Source: Caulobacter segnis ATCC 21756 (lineage in GTDB: Bacteria; Pseudomonadota; Alphaproteobacteria; Caulobacterales; Caulobacteraceae). Taken from it: 64,000 nucleotides of DNA. The DNA is taken from contig NC_014100.1 of assembly GCF_000092285.1 (NCBI RefSeq), forward strand, positions 2,542,001 to 2,606,000. Direction: 5' to 3'. The translations under genes and the position numbers were made by a program. Below are positions 52,029-62,042 of the stretch, in pieces (position 1 is the stretch's first letter; each line of letters begins with the position of its first letter). Below the pieces are notes generated by a model. The model was not told where the DNA came from and did no database searches. It saw only the letters and a program-made list of their open reading frames with translations.

Positions 52029-54305
52029 CTAGAACGCGTAGCCCAGGCGCACGCCGGCCGTACGCGGCCGCATGGTCGCGAACCGGCTGGCGAGGAACGC
52101 CTCAGGGTGGACATAGGTGATCGAGTGATCGTCGAAGAGGTTCTCGACATAGGCCCCGATCGTGGTCTGGCCCATGGCCACGGCGAAGGTGGCGTTGACG
52201 TTCTGGTAGGAGTCCGTGAACCCGTAGGTCGCACTGGTCACGGTCGGCTGCCCCGGCACGCGCGGGAACGACCCCGGGTACGAGCCGACATGCTGCAGCA
52301 CGACCGACAGATTGGCCTTGGCGCCAGGCGTCAGGTCCCAGCCGTAGTTGACGAATAGCGAGCCCTGGACCTTCGGCGAGGCCAGTCGCGCGCCCACCAC
52401 CGCACCGGAGATCGCCGCCTCGGCCGGGCTCAGCTCCGTGACCTTGGCTTCGTTCAGCGAACCGTTCAGCCCCACGGTCAGCCCCTTGGCAGGATAGGCC
52501 AGGAGCTCCAGCTCGATCCCCTTGCTGCGCGCGGCGCCGATGTTGGTGGCGAACTGGACGCTGTCGGAGACCCGGTTCGCCTGGACCTGGATGTTGCTCC
52601 AGTCGATCAGATAGACGGCGACGTTGGCCGCGAGACGCCCGTTCAGGAAGCGTCCCTTGGCGCCGAACTCGTAGTTGACCAGATCGTCCGACGAAGCGCC
52701 GTTCGGGATGATCAGGTCGTTGGGGTTGACCAGGCTCGGCCGCCCCGCGAAGCCGTTGACGACCGGCGTGCGGAAGCCCGTCGAGACCGTGGCGTAGGTC
52801 GTCAGGGCCGACGACGGCTTGTACGACAGGCTGACCTTGAAAGAGGGCTTGCTGCCCGTCGCCTTGACGCCCGTCGCCGCCGCGATCGGGACCAGGGTCA
52901 GCGGTCCTCGGATCCCCAGTAGGGCGTTGGTCAGATAGGCGCTGTTGTAGCCCCCCGCCTCGGTGAAGCCTTGCGAGTCGACCTTGCCGTAACGGATGCC
53001 GCCGGTCGCCCAGACCTTGTCGGTGAAGCGGTAGGTCAGCTGCCCGAACGCCGCCTTCTCGTGCGAGAGGAAGTGGGTGTACTGGCGCTGATAATACTCG
53101 TCCGGCAGGCCGGTGATGCCTCGCGCCGCCAGGAAGGCCGGGTTGGAGCGATAGAAGTAGTCCACGTCCAGGCGGCGATCGAGATAGAAGCCGCCGATCA
53201 CCCAATCGACCTTGCCGCCAGGGTCGGAGGCCAGGCGCGCTTCCTCGACGAAGGTTTGCTGGTTGGCGTTCGCGTCGAGGGCGAAGGCGATCGCGCCTCC
53301 AAAGGTGCCGGCCAGGTCGACGTAGAACTTCTGGTCGAACTTCGAATAGGTCGACGAGCTAGTCAGGCGCGCCCCGTCGAACTGGTAGTCGACCGTGACG
53401 TTGTGGGTGCGCAGCTTGCCGACGAAGAGGTCCGGGCGATCCGAGATCCGCTTCTCGCGGCCGAGGAACGGACTGATCATCGACGAGTCCTTCGGATTGC
53501 TGTCCTCGTAGGAGAACAGCGCCTTCACCGACAGACGCTCGTTCGGCTTCCACAGCAGGTTCGCGCGGCCGCCCCAGTTCACCAGGGTGTTGGAGTTGTG
53601 GACCTTGGTGCCGACGTTATCGAGATAGCCTTCCTCGTGCCGGTAGAAGCCGACGACGCGCAGCGCCAGCTTGTCCTCGATGATCGGCATGTTGAGCATG
53701 CCGTTGTAGCGTTGACGCAACGAGTCCGAGCCCGTCAGGCCGTAGTCGACGAGGGCCGCGCCCTCCCGGCTCGAGAGGTTCGGGGCCTTGGTGAGAATGC
53801 GCAGCGCGCCCGACAGCGAGCCCGAGCCAAATAGCGTGCCCTGAGGCCCACGGAGGAACTCGACCCGCTCGACGTCGAACAGGTTGGGATCCAGCACGGT
53901 GGTGTTGCCGATGGTCGAGATTGGCAGTTCGTCGATATAGACCGCGACCGTGCTCTGCAGGTTGGCTCCGTAGCCGTTGGTGGCGATGCCGCGCGCTGTG
54001 AAGTTGTTGAAGTTGGCGGTGGCGCGGTTCAGCACGACGCCCGGAGTCTGGCGCGCCAGACCCTCGTAGCCGACGATGCCCTTGGCGGTCAGCTCCTTCT
54101 GGTCGAAGGCCGTGACGCTGAGCGGCACGTCCTGGAGCTTTTCCGGGCGACGGGTGGCGGTGACGACGACTTCTCCCACCATTTCGGCGTCCCTGCGGTC
54201 GCCCCTTCCCTGCTCCGCGGAACTGGCTTCCTGAGCCAGCACCGGCGTTGTCGAAAACGCGACGAGCGCGACGGCGCAAGTCGATGCAAGCAGCCCAACC
54301 TTCAT
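52029..54305 (-). CDS. TonB-dependent receptor
   Basis: 758 residues. Signal peptide (MKVGLLASTCAVALVAF onward, cut near VLA-QE), TonB box region VGEVVVTATRRPEKLQDVPL near 44, plug with FTARGIATNGYGANLQ and FLRGPQGTLFGSGSLSGAL, barrel with terminal aromatic (RLGYAF). The start ATG at 54305 follows GGGGAG; the frame's earlier ATG is unsupported. It is the first gene of a likely receptor-esterase-ligase operon and is divergent from an MFS gene across a region with a TetR-type operator. Ligand unknown. Confidence 0.92.
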   Translation of the reverse strand: MKVGLLASTCAVALVAFSTTPVLAQEASSAEQGRGDRRDAEMVGEVVVTATRRPEKLQDVPLSVTAFDQKELTAKGIVGYEGLARQTPGVVLNRATANFNNFTARGIATNGYGANLQSTVAVYIDELPISTIGNTTVLDPNLFDVERVEFLRGPQGTLFGSGSLSGALRILTKAPNLSSREGAALVDYGLTGSDSLRQRYNGMLNMPIIEDKLALRVVGFYRHEEGYLDNVGTKVHNSNTLVNWGGRANLLWKPNERLSVKALFSYEDSNPKDSSMISPFLGREKRISDRPDLFVGKLRTHNVTVDYQFDGARLTSSSTYSKFDQKFYVDLAGTFGGAIAFALDANANQQTFVEEARLASDPGGKVDWVIGGFYLDRRLDVDYFYRSNPAFLAARGITGLPDEYYQRQYTHFLSHEKAAFGQLTYRFTDKVWATGGIRYGKVDSQGFTEAGGYNSAYLTNALLGIRGPLTLVPIAAATGVKATGSKPSFKVSLSYKPSSALTTYATVSTGFRTPVVNGFAGRPSLVNPNDLIIPNGASSDDLVNYEFGAKGRFLNGRLAANVAVYLIDWSNIQVQANRVSDSVQFATNIGAARSKGIELELLAYPAKGLTVGLNGSLNEAKVTELSPAEAAISGAVVGARLASPKVQGSLFVNYGWDLTPGAKANLSVVLQHVGSYPGSFPRVPGQPTVTSATYGFTDSYQNVNATFAVAMGQTTIGAYVENLFDDHSITYVHPEAFLASRFATMRPRTAGVRLGYAF

Positions 54306-54379
54306 GGCTTCACTCCCCAAATAGCGCCGATCGTTCGCCGTCGACGTTGGGGGCCACGGTGGCGACGATCCAAGCCAAT

Positions 54380-54413
54380 GTCAACATTCACTCTCACGAG
54401 CGTGAATGTTGAC
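54380..54413. promoter_or_regulatory. TetR-type operator between TonB receptor and MFS genes
   Basis: A perfect 12-base inverted repeat, GTCAACATTCAC-N10-GTGAATGTTGAC. The core TTCAC-N10-GTGAA (54387-54406) matches the site at 48041. The inner CTCACGAG also resembles the site at 56606. Position between divergent starts (54305, 54481) suits control of both. The paralogous TetR regulators nearby are the likely binders. Confidence 0.7.
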
Positions 54414-54480
54414 GGGGCGAGACGATTGACGTCATGCTCAGGGCAAGCCAAGCCCATGAAAGGGCGTCCGGGAGGAAACC

Positions 54481-55791
54481 TTGAACGATCTCGCGCGCAC
54501 CAGCGACGCGGCCCTGCCCGCGCGCTCAGACCTTCCTCACGCCGCTCCAGGCCCGCAGGCCTGGATTGTCCTGGCGATGCTTTGGTTCGTCTACGTTCTG
54601 AACTTCCTGGACCGCCAGCTGATGTCGATCCTGGCCAAGCCGATCCAGGACACCCTGCACATCACCGACGGACAGCTTGGCCTGATCGGAGGCCTCTACT
54701 TCGCGATGTTCTACTGCTTCATCGCCATCCCGGTCGGCTGGCTGGCCGACCGCACCAACAGGGTCGCGGTGCTCAGCATAGCCTGCGGGATCTGGAGCGC
54801 GGCGACCGTGGCGTGCGGTCTGTCGCGCACCTATGGCGAGTTCGCCTTCGCGCGGATGACGGTCGGTTTCGGCGAGGCCGGCGGCGTGCCGCCCTCCTAC
54901 GCCATCATTACCGACTACTTTCCGCCGGGCCGGCGTGGCACGGCGCTGGGGATTTACAATCTTGGCCCACCGGTCGGCGCGGCGCTCGGCATCGCCTTTG
55001 GCGGCGCGATCGCGGCGGCCTTCAACTGGCGCTACGCCTTCATCGTGCTCGGCGTCGTCGGCGTGGTCGCCGCCGCGGTGCTGCCGCTGATCGTGAAGGA
55101 GCCCCCGCGGGGCGGCCTCGACGGCGCGGGGACAAAGCCCGAGAAGGCCGCCTTCTGGCCCACCTTGCGAATGTTCTTCTCGCGACCGACCCTCATGCTG
55201 GCCGCGCTGGGCAGCGGCGCGACCCAGTTCGTGACCTATGGCCTGGGCAACTTCACCACGCTGTTCCTGATGCGCGAGAAGGGCATGAGCCTTAGAGAAG
55301 TCGCCGTCTGGTATGCCCTGGTCGTCGGCGTCGGCATGAGCGCGGGCATCTACGCCTCTGGGCGCGTGATCGATCACTTCACTCGCAAGTCGAAGGTCGT
55401 CTACGCCATGGCTCCGGTGATCTCCCTGACCTTGGCGATTCCGTTCTACATCGGCTTCGTTTGGGCGCCGAGCTGGCCCCTGGCCCTCACCTTCCTGATC
55501 GGTCCGACCTTCCTCAACTACTTCTACCTGTCGTCGGCGGTAGCGCTGGTGCAGGAGGAGGTTCGTCCCGAGCAGCGCGTAATGTCCGGCGCTCTCCTGC
55601 TGCTGGTGATGAACTTCATCGGCCTGGGCCTTGGCCCCACATACGTTGGCGCGGCCAGCGACTTCTTCCGCGCCAGCCATCCGCACAACTCGCTGCAGAT
55701 GGCGCTCTTCACGCTGGTGCCGTTCTACGTCCTGGCGATCGGCCTCTTTCTGTGGCTGGCCCGGATCTTCCGCCGGGCGGAGGCGGGCTAG
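54481..55791 (+). CDS. MFS transporter (Spinster/ACS-like)
   Basis: 436 residues, 12 membrane segments. Motifs: YVLNFLDRQLMSILAKPIQD near 39, the loop 2-3 motif GWLADRTNRVAVL near 84 and VGFGEAGGVPPSYAIITDYF near 127. It resembles the transporter at 39923 (same NxLDR, GEAGG/GEGG and ADRTNR features). The start is a TTG preceded by GGGAGGAAACC, a strong ribosome-binding site, and no ATG fits. It is probably induced with the divergent TonB receptor to carry the same compound across the inner membrane. Confidence 0.9.
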   Translation: MNDLARTSDAALPARSDLPHAAPGPQAWIVLAMLWFVYVLNFLDRQLMSILAKPIQDTLHITDGQLGLIGGLYFAMFYCFIAIPVGWLADRTNRVAVLSIACGIWSAATVACGLSRTYGEFAFARMTVGFGEAGGVPPSYAIITDYFPPGRRGTALGIYNLGPPVGAALGIAFGGAIAAAFNWRYAFIVLGVVGVVAAAVLPLIVKEPPRGGLDGAGTKPEKAAFWPTLRMFFSRPTLMLAALGSGATQFVTYGLGNFTTLFLMREKGMSLREVAVWYALVVGVGMSAGIYASGRVIDHFTRKSKVVYAMAPVISLTLAIPFYIGFVWAPSWPLALTFLIGPTFLNYFYLSSAVALVQEEVRPEQRVMSGALLLLVMNFIGLGLGPTYVGAASDFFRASHPHNSLQMALFTLVPFYVLAIGLFLWLARIFRRAEAG

Positions 55792-55801
55792 AGCCCCTCC
55801 T

Positions 55802-56464
55802 TCAGTCCTTGAGCGCGATGAAACCCGCCGCCATGAAGCGGGCGATCCGCTTCTTGATGGCCGGAAAGTCGTCGGAGTGGCAAAGGCCGCCGGACAGCCG
55901 GTCGATCCGGCCCGTGCGCGCCAGGGTGTTCATCAGCGCGCCCGACACGAAGTGGTAGCCCCAGAAGATCTCCTCGTCGGCGTAGTCCGGCAGCGCGCGC
56001 TTCAGGATGCCGACCAGTTTCAGCACGACGGGATCGAAGTGCTCGTCCATCAGGGCCGCGCCCTCGGGCGTGTTGCTGACCCGGGCGCAGAAGGCGGCAT
56101 AGTTCATCCAGTGCTCGCCGCCCTCGTAGTAGAGATCGAGGTCGGTATCGAGAAACGCGTGAAGCGCGCCCTCCACGGTGGGCTTGTCGCCGACGGCCTG
56201 CTCGTACTGCTCCAGAGCAATCATCCTGCGCCCCGAGGTCACGCCGGCGCGCCGGGCGAACACCGCCTCGAACAGGTTGGTCTTGTCCTTGAAGTAATAG
56301 TTCAGCAGCGTCGTGTGGATGCCGACCCGCAAGGCGACGTCGCGCAGGGTCACGCCGTACAGACCGTTCTGGGAGAACAGGTACTCGGCCGCGTCCAGGA
56401 TCTGCTCCAGGCTCTGGGCGCGCTGCTCGGCCTTGGTCCGCCGCGCCTTGGTGTCTCCCGACAA
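55802..56464 (-). CDS. TetR-family transcriptional regulator
   Basis: About 220 residues from the TTG at 56464, chosen because GAGGAGG lies five bases upstream; an ATG at 56530 would add a basic, unconserved-looking extension. DNA-binding domain ILDAAEYLFSQNGLYGVTLRDVALRVGIHTTLLNYYF. The ligand domain is strongly similar to that of the regulator at 48099 (HAFLDTDLDLYYEGGE, LMDEHFDPVVLKL, FWGYHFVSGALMNTLARTGR). It is convergent with the MFS gene and divergent from the TonB receptor at 56660, whose upstream repeat it may bind. Confidence 0.88.
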   Translation of the reverse strand: MSGDTKARRTKAEQRAQSLEQILDAAEYLFSQNGLYGVTLRDVALRVGIHTTLLNYYFKDKTNLFEAVFARRAGVTSGRRMIALEQYEQAVGDKPTVEGALHAFLDTDLDLYYEGGEHWMNYAAFCARVSNTPEGAALMDEHFDPVVLKLVGILKRALPDYADEEIFWGYHFVSGALMNTLARTGRIDRLSGGLCHSDDFPAIKKRIARFMAAGFIALKD

Positions 56465-56605
56465 GCCGTCCTCCTCGTCGCTCCGTACCCGGGTAGTAGG
56501 GCGCGGCGCGCGCCTGTCAATCGTTCGCATGCCGCCGTCGCTCGCGAGGCTACGACCACGTGACCGAACAATGGTCATTGACGAGACGGTGACGATGCCA
56601 CAACA

Positions 56606-56625
56606 CTCACTCTTGTGAGAATGAG
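56606..56625. promoter_or_regulatory. TetR-type operator upstream of last TonB receptor
   Basis: CTCACTCTTGTGAGAATGAG: a CTCAY-N10-RTGAG repeat with an inner CTCAC-TCTT-GTGAG palindrome. Its reverse complement shares about 17 of 22 bases with the repeat at 54380-54413. It lies 35-54 bases before the receptor start at 56660. Confidence 0.6.
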
Positions 56626-56659
56626 CGTTATAGACTCGTTCAACGGGAGGGATCGCACC

Positions 56660-59600
56660 ATGAAGATCGGGCTAATGGGCGCGTCGGGTGTCGCGCTGCT
56701 GATGGGAATCGCGGGCTTGGGCGCAACAGCCCACGGCCAGGAGCGGGCCGCTCAGGACCAATCCACCCAGGTCGAGGAAATTGTCGTCACCGGCTCGAAC
56801 ATCCGGGGCTCGGCGCTCGACGCCGCCCTCCCCGTCGAGGTCTATTCGCAGGCTGACCTCGAGAAGCAGGGCTCGCCCACGGCGCTGGAATTCGCCAAGA
56901 GCCTGACGATCTCGGGTCCCACGACCGGCGAGTCCTATTATTTCGGCGGCCCAGCCTTGGTCGGCTCGGTGAACTACAATCTTCGCGGCCTGGGGGCCGA
57001 CAAGACGCTGGTCCTTCTGAACGGCCGGCGGATGAACCAGAACACCGCCAATGTCCCGTCTATCGCCCTGGCCCGCACCGAGGTGCTGAAGGACGGCGCG
57101 GCGGTGATCTACGGCGCCGACGCCACGGGCGGCGTCGTCAACTTCATCACCCTGGACCGCTTCGTCGGCCTGCAGGCCCAGGCGCAGTACAAACAGATCA
57201 AAGGCTCGAAAGGCGACTACTCGGTCGGCGTCATGGGCGGGATTGGCGAGGACCGCGTCAACCTGTTGGTCTCGGCCGAATATGAGCACCGCTCGCGCCT
57301 GAACACCATGGAGCGGGACTTCACCAAGGCCTCGCTGACCCCGGGGACGGGCTACAATCCGGCCCCCTGGTCGACCCTGACCAACCTGACCGGCTGGATC
57401 CCGCGCGGCGCCCTGCCCGCCACGCCCAGCGCCACGGACGTCGGCGAATGGGGCCCGGCCGTAGGTGGGATCGTCTCGGACTTCACGCCCGCCAGCTGCG
57501 CGGCGGTGGGCGGCCGCTACGATAACAATTTCACCTGCGCCTACAATTACATCCCCTACTACCGGCTGGTGGAGAAGCAGGACATCTATCGGCTCTACGC
57601 CCAGTTGAAGGCGCAGATCACCGATACGATGAAGTTCCACATGGACGCCTCGTATGGCCGCGTGACCCTGCCGCAGGTGATGGGCTCGCCGGCCCAGCCC
57701 GTCTCGCGTGGCCCGGCCCTGGCCACCGGCGCGGTCAATCAGTTCTACGTGCCGATCACCAACCCGTTCGCGGCCGAGTTCGCCGCCAAGAACGGCATTG
57801 TCGGCGCCCAGGGCTTCACGCCCATCACCTACCGACTGTTCGGTCACGGCGGCAATCCGTACTACTCGGGCGGCGACGGCTTCGGCGTGGCCGACCGGAT
57901 CGACAACAAGGTCTGGCGCGTGTCGGCGGGCCTCACGGGCGATCTCGGCGACCTTGCGCCGTTCGCCAAGCAGGTCGGTTACGACTTCGCCCTGACCTAT
58001 AACGACGCCTACAACTACAACACCCACGCCGATACGATCGGCTATCGCCTGCAGGAAGCGCTGAACGGCTTCGGTGGCCCCAACTGCCGCGCCACGGACC
58101 TGGATCCCAGCCGCTTCGGCACGCAGAACGCCGCGGCGGCCGGCAAGAACGGCTGCCAGTACTGGAACCCCTTCTCCAGTTCGTTCAAGGGCCAGCCTGT
58201 TCGCGGCCTGGCCAATCCGAACTACGTCGCCGGCAAGGAGAATCCCGAGGACCTGGCGCTGTGGATGTTCGACCCGCGCGCGGTCGAGACCCTAAGCCAC
58301 AACTTCACGGCCGATCTGGTGTTCAATGGCCGCTCAGGGATCCAGCTTCCCGGCGGCGACATCGGCTGGGCGATCGGCGCCCAGTACCGGTCCCTGGCCA
58401 GCCGCGTGAACGTGCCCAGCGCGTTCAACAATGGCTCGATCCAGTGCGAATGGCCCAGCAACACCACCAGCGCCAACGGCGCGGGCTCGGGTAATCTCAG
58501 CCCCACGCCGCTGCCCACGACGGATCCGAACTTCCGGGGCTGCACCCCCGATGCGCCGGGGCCCTTCGTCCTGTTCGCGCCGACCCTGCCCAGCCAGGCC
58601 GAACAGAGCCAGTACTCGCTGTTCGGCGAGTTGCAGGTTCCGCTGTTCTCGAACGTCGACCTCCAACTGGCGGCGCGGCGCGAGCGCTTCTCGAACGATC
58701 TGGGCGCCACGGTCTACAAGGTTTCGGGCAAGTGGAACGTCTGGGGGCCGCTGACCCTGCGCGCCTCGTACGGCACCAACTACCAGACCCCGCCGCTGGG
58801 CGTGACGCCGGGCGCGATCACGGTGGCCGCGCGCACCTATACGGTGGCGGCCAGCAACTGGCTGGCGGCGCAGTTCATCACCGACACCGACCTCAAGCCG
58901 GAAACCGCCAAGACGGGCAATGTCGGCGCCATCTGGCAGAGCCGCGGCGTCGCCGACGACCACCGATTCCGTCTGATCGTCGACTACTTCGACATCCGCA
59001 CCAAGGACCAGATCGGCCAGGTCGCGGACCCCAACCAGATCGCCAGCCTGGTCTTCAATGGCGCGGGCGGCACGATCACCACCTGCGACGTCGCCAAGCA
59101 GCCGCTATTGGCGCGCATCACCTTCAACAACGGCTGCGCCGTGGGCATGAGCGGCGTCGGCAGCTTCTCGGCCGTCTCGACCCGCTACGGCAACGGCCCG
59201 GGCCAGACGACCAAGGGCTTCGATATCCAGGCCAGCTATGGCCTGCCGCTTGGCGAGGGAGACCTGGACATCAGCGTGACCGCCACGCGCGTCACCACGC
59301 TGAGGACCGGTCCCACCACGCTGGATGGGGTGACCATTTCGACCGGTGATGATCGGCTGGGAACACTGAACTTCGCCACCTTCGCCCAGGCCGCGCCCAA
59401 GCTCAGGGCCAACCTCGGCGTCAACTATGGGCTGGGTCGACAGAACTTCCGCCTGGGCGTCAATTTCGTCTCGGCGGTCCAGGACGAGCGAGCCGGCGTG
59501 CAGTATGGCGAGACCGGCGAGGACTGGGTGACGGCCGACTTCACCTATCGTTTGCAGCTGGGCGAGGACATGGCCCTGTCGGCGACCGTGGCCAACATGT

Positions 59601-59704
59601 TCGACCGCGATCCGCCGCCAGCCCAGGAAGAGTTCGGCTACGACCCATGGACCGGCAACCCGCTGGGCCGGACCTTCGAGATCGGCTTCAAGAAGGCCTT
59701 CTGA
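56660..59704 (+). CDS. TonB-dependent receptor, large
   Basis: 1014 residues. Signal peptide (cut near AHG-QE), TonB box VEEIVVTGSNIRGSALDAAL near 40, plug with LVLLNGRRMNQNTANVPSIA and VLKDGAAVIYGADATGGVVN, barrel ending in an aromatic residue (RTFEIGFKKAF). The GSNIRG and LLNGRR motifs group it with the receptor at 33698 rather than with the RGPQGTLFG type. Four or more extracellular-loop cysteines are present (for example GCQYWNPF, QCEWPS). The start follows GGGAGG. Followed by a strong terminator, it is probably monocistronic and controlled by the divergent TetR. Ligand unknown. Confidence 0.92.
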   Translation: MKIGLMGASGVALLMGIAGLGATAHGQERAAQDQSTQVEEIVVTGSNIRGSALDAALPVEVYSQADLEKQGSPTALEFAKSLTISGPTTGESYYFGGPALVGSVNYNLRGLGADKTLVLLNGRRMNQNTANVPSIALARTEVLKDGAAVIYGADATGGVVNFITLDRFVGLQAQAQYKQIKGSKGDYSVGVMGGIGEDRVNLLVSAEYEHRSRLNTMERDFTKASLTPGTGYNPAPWSTLTNLTGWIPRGALPATPSATDVGEWGPAVGGIVSDFTPASCAAVGGRYDNNFTCAYNYIPYYRLVEKQDIYRLYAQLKAQITDTMKFHMDASYGRVTLPQVMGSPAQPVSRGPALATGAVNQFYVPITNPFAAEFAAKNGIVGAQGFTPITYRLFGHGGNPYYSGGDGFGVADRIDNKVWRVSAGLTGDLGDLAPFAKQVGYDFALTYNDAYNYNTHADTIGYRLQEALNGFGGPNCRATDLDPSRFGTQNAAAAGKNGCQYWNPFSSSFKGQPVRGLANPNYVAGKENPEDLALWMFDPRAVETLSHNFTADLVFNGRSGIQLPGGDIGWAIGAQYRSLASRVNVPSAFNNGSIQCEWPSNTTSANGAGSGNLSPTPLPTTDPNFRGCTPDAPGPFVLFAPTLPSQAEQSQYSLFGELQVPLFSNVDLQLAARRERFSNDLGATVYKVSGKWNVWGPLTLRASYGTNYQTPPLGVTPGAITVAARTYTVAASNWLAAQFITDTDLKPETAKTGNVGAIWQSRGVADDHRFRLIVDYFDIRTKDQIGQVADPNQIASLVFNGAGGTITTCDVAKQPLLARITFNNGCAVGMSGVGSFSAVSTRYGNGPGQTTKGFDIQASYGLPLGEGDLDISVTATRVTTLRTGPTTLDGVTISTGDDRLGTLNFATFAQAAPKLRANLGVNYGLGRQNFRLGVNFVSAVQDERAGVQYGETGEDWVTADFTYRLQLGEDMALSATVANMFDRDPPPAQEEFGYDPWTGNPLGRTFEIGFKKAF

Positions 59705-59717
59705 TCCCACCTCGCGC

Positions 59718-59751
59718 CTGGCGGGCGATCTCGTCGCCCGCCAGCCTTTTT
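59718..59751 (+). terminator. Rho-independent terminator after TonB receptor
   Basis: CTGGCGGGCGA and TCGCCCGCCAG form an 11-pair perfect stem around TCTCG, followed by CCTTTTT. It lies 13 bases after the receptor stop. Confidence 0.9.
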
Positions 59752-60254
59752 GAAGGCGGCTCCCCCAGGATCAAAGCCCATCATCGTCACTTTGGGAGGC
59801 CAACGCCTTGAGCCGTGAGGTTCACGTTAACCTTACAGGGCCGTTGATCTCGTCCATTTACCACGCAACCGCGTCGTTCCGAGAGCAGAACTGGCGCGCC
59901 GGCTGCCGGCCGCCGGCTGAGAATAGTCATGTGTTGATTTCGCCCATTCAGAAGGACGTCGTTCGCTATAGACGTCAAACTTCCGCACGGCTCACACTCG
60001 ACGCGTTCTTACGAATATACCTCGTCCTCTCATGTCGATTGACTGGAACAGGCCGCATAACTTTCAAAAGACTTGAAAAGTCCGATTCACATCTCTCGCC
60101 TGCGTCAAAAGACCACAGCACACGCCCAAATTCACCCCGGAAATCCTCCCTTAACGGACCGGGCTCACCTTAACACCCACTGCGGAATGGACAGGTCTGG
60201 CGCGCACGAGCGTACCGGTCTTCGCCGCGAGGAAAGATCGGTGGAGCGGATTTG
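59752..60254. other. Intergenic region before the chemoreceptor gene
   Basis: About 500 bases without a convincing gene; the open frames here have no ribosome-binding site and no recognisable sequence. It is less GC-rich than its surroundings, especially 59940-60140. An AGGTT-N6-AACCT repeat lies at 59818-59833. The promoter of the chemoreceptor operon should be here, but I cannot place it with confidence. Confidence 0.5.
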
Positions 60255-62042
60255 ATGCTGAAGAGATTTGCGAAAGCCGGAAACGCCATCGACCGGGCTC
60301 AAGTCCTGGAGGCGCTGCGGGCCAATGTCATGGTCGCCGACGCCAAGCTGAACATCACCTATATGAACAGCGCCGTGCGCGCCCTCCTGGAGGAGAGCGA
60401 AGCGGACATTCGCAAGGAACTACCGAACTTCAGTGTCGCCAAGCTGGTCGGCAGCAATATCGACGTGTTCCACAAGAACCCCTCCCACCAGCGCGACATG
60501 CTGGCCAAGCTCACCAAGCCTCACAGCGCCACGATCCGCGTGGGCAAGCTGGCCTTCGATCTGCTGGTCACGCCCCTGCGCGAGAGCGGTAAGACGACGG
60601 GCTTCGTTGTCGAGTGGGCCAACGCCAAGGAACGCCTGCTCAACATGGACTACACGGCGCAAATCGCCGCGATCAGCCGATCTCAGGCGATGATCGAGTT
60701 CACTGTGGACGGCACCATCGTCAACGCCAACGAGAACTTCCTCGAGACCATGGGCTATACCCTGGGGGAAGTCGTGGGGCGCAAGCACAGCATGTTCACA
60801 CAGCCTGACTATCGCGACAGTCAGGACTACGCCGACTTTTGGGCCAGACTGGTGCGCGGCGAGTATCAAGCCGCCGAGTTCACCCGTGTCGGCAAGGGCG
60901 GCCATGTCGTTACGATCCAAGGCTCTTACAATCCGATCCTCGATGACAGCGGGAAGGTCGTGAAGGTCGTCAAGTTCGCCACGGACGTCACCAAACGGGT
61001 CGAGGCGGTCAACGAAATCGGTGCGGCTCTGACGGCCTTGGCGCAGGGCGATCTCGAACAACGAATCGAGCGGGCCTTCATCCCGGAACTCGATAAACTG
61101 CGCTTGGACTTCAATCGGGCGTTGGAGACCCTTCAGGGCACAATGCAATTGGTCGGGCGCACGGCCGCGACCATCCGCGCCGGAACAGACGAGATCAGAA
61201 GCTCTTCGGATGATCTGTCCAAGCGCACCGAACAGCAGGCCGCCAGCCTGGAAGAGACGGCCGCCGCGCTCGACGAGATCACCGCCACCGTCAAGCGCGC
61301 GGCCGACAACGCCACGCAAGCCTCGTCGGCGGCGTCCAGCACGCGAACCGAAGTCGAACAGTCCGGCGCCGTGATGCGCGAAGCGGTTTCGGCGATGGGC
61401 GAGATCGAGCAGAGCTCTGGGCAGATCACCCAGATCATCGGGGTGATCGACGAAATCGCTTTCCAGACCAACCTGCTGGCGCTGAACGCCGGCGTCGAGG
61501 CCGCGCGGGCCGGCGAGGCAGGCCGCGGTTTCGCGGTCGTGGCCCAGGAAGTGCGCGCGTTGGCGCAACGCAGCGCTGACGCCGCCAAGGAAATCAAGGC
61601 GCTGATCGCCAGCAGCACCGCCCAGGTCGGCCGCGGCGTGAAGCTGGTGGGCGATACGGGTCAAGCCTTGGGCCAGATCGTCGAAAAGGTCGCCCAGATC
61701 GACAGCCTTATCTCGGAAATCGCCACTTCGTCGCGCGAGCAGGCCACCGGGCTCAACGAAGTCAACGCGGCGGTGAACCAGATGGATCAGGTCACCCAGC
61801 AGAACGCGGCGATGGTCGAACAGGCCACCGCCGCAGCTCACTCGCTGCGGGAGGAGACTCAGTCGCTGACCGAGTTGATCGGGAAGTTCCAATACGGCGA
61901 TAGCGCTGCGGCGGCTCCGTCGGCCGCACCGCCCAGGTCGCCCGTCCACGCGGCTCAGCAAAAGATCAAGGCCTTCGCCGGCGCCCGCCCAGGCGCTGCG
62001 GCCAACGCCGCCCTCAAAACCGAAAACTGGGAAGAGTTCTAA
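60255..62042 (+). CDS. Soluble methyl-accepting chemotaxis protein with two PAS domains
   Basis: 595 residues and no membrane segment. Order: PAS1 about 10-125 ([22 protein letters not shown]), PAS2 about 145-255 ([33 protein letters not shown]), a HAMP-like stretch about 258-310 and a long coiled-coil signalling domain with the conserved hairpin tip [20 protein letters not shown] near 400. The C-terminus NWEEF is a variant of the NWETF pentapeptide that tethers CheR or CheB, so it is probably an adaptation-competent cytoplasmic receptor. It may sense redox, light or an internal ligand; the PAS cofactor is not evident. It overlaps cheW by one base (TAATG). Confidence 0.93.
   Translation: MLKRFAKAGNAIDRAQVLEALRANVMVADAKLNITYMNSAVRALLEESEADIRKELPNFSVAKLVGSNIDVFHKNPSHQRDMLAKLTKPHSATIRVGKLAFDLLVTPLRESGKTTGFVVEWANAKERLLNMDYTAQIAAISRSQAMIEFTVDGTIVNANENFLETMGYTLGEVVGRKHSMFTQPDYRDSQDYADFWARLVRGEYQAAEFTRVGKGGHVVTIQGSYNPILDDSGKVVKVVKFATDVTKRVEAVNEIGAALTALAQGDLEQRIERAFIPELDKLRLDFNRALETLQGTMQLVGRTAATIRAGTDEIRSSSDDLSKRTEQQAASLEETAAALDEITATVKRAADNATQASSAASSTRTEVEQSGAVMREAVSAMGEIEQSSGQITQIIGVIDEIAFQTNLLALNAGVEAARAGEAGRGFAVVAQEVRALAQRSADAAKEIKALIASSTAQVGRGVKLVGDTGQALGQIVEKVAQIDSLISEIATSSREQATGLNEVNAAVNQMDQVTQQNAAMVEQATAAAHSLREETQSLTELIGKFQYGDSAAAAPSAAPPRSPVHAAQQKIKAFAGARPGAAANAALKTENWEEF

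Noticed and set aside
59808..60173. Open frame of 121 codons in the intergenic region before the chemoreceptor
   Set aside because: There is no plausible ribosome-binding site or recognisable sequence, and base composition is unlike the coding regions around it.
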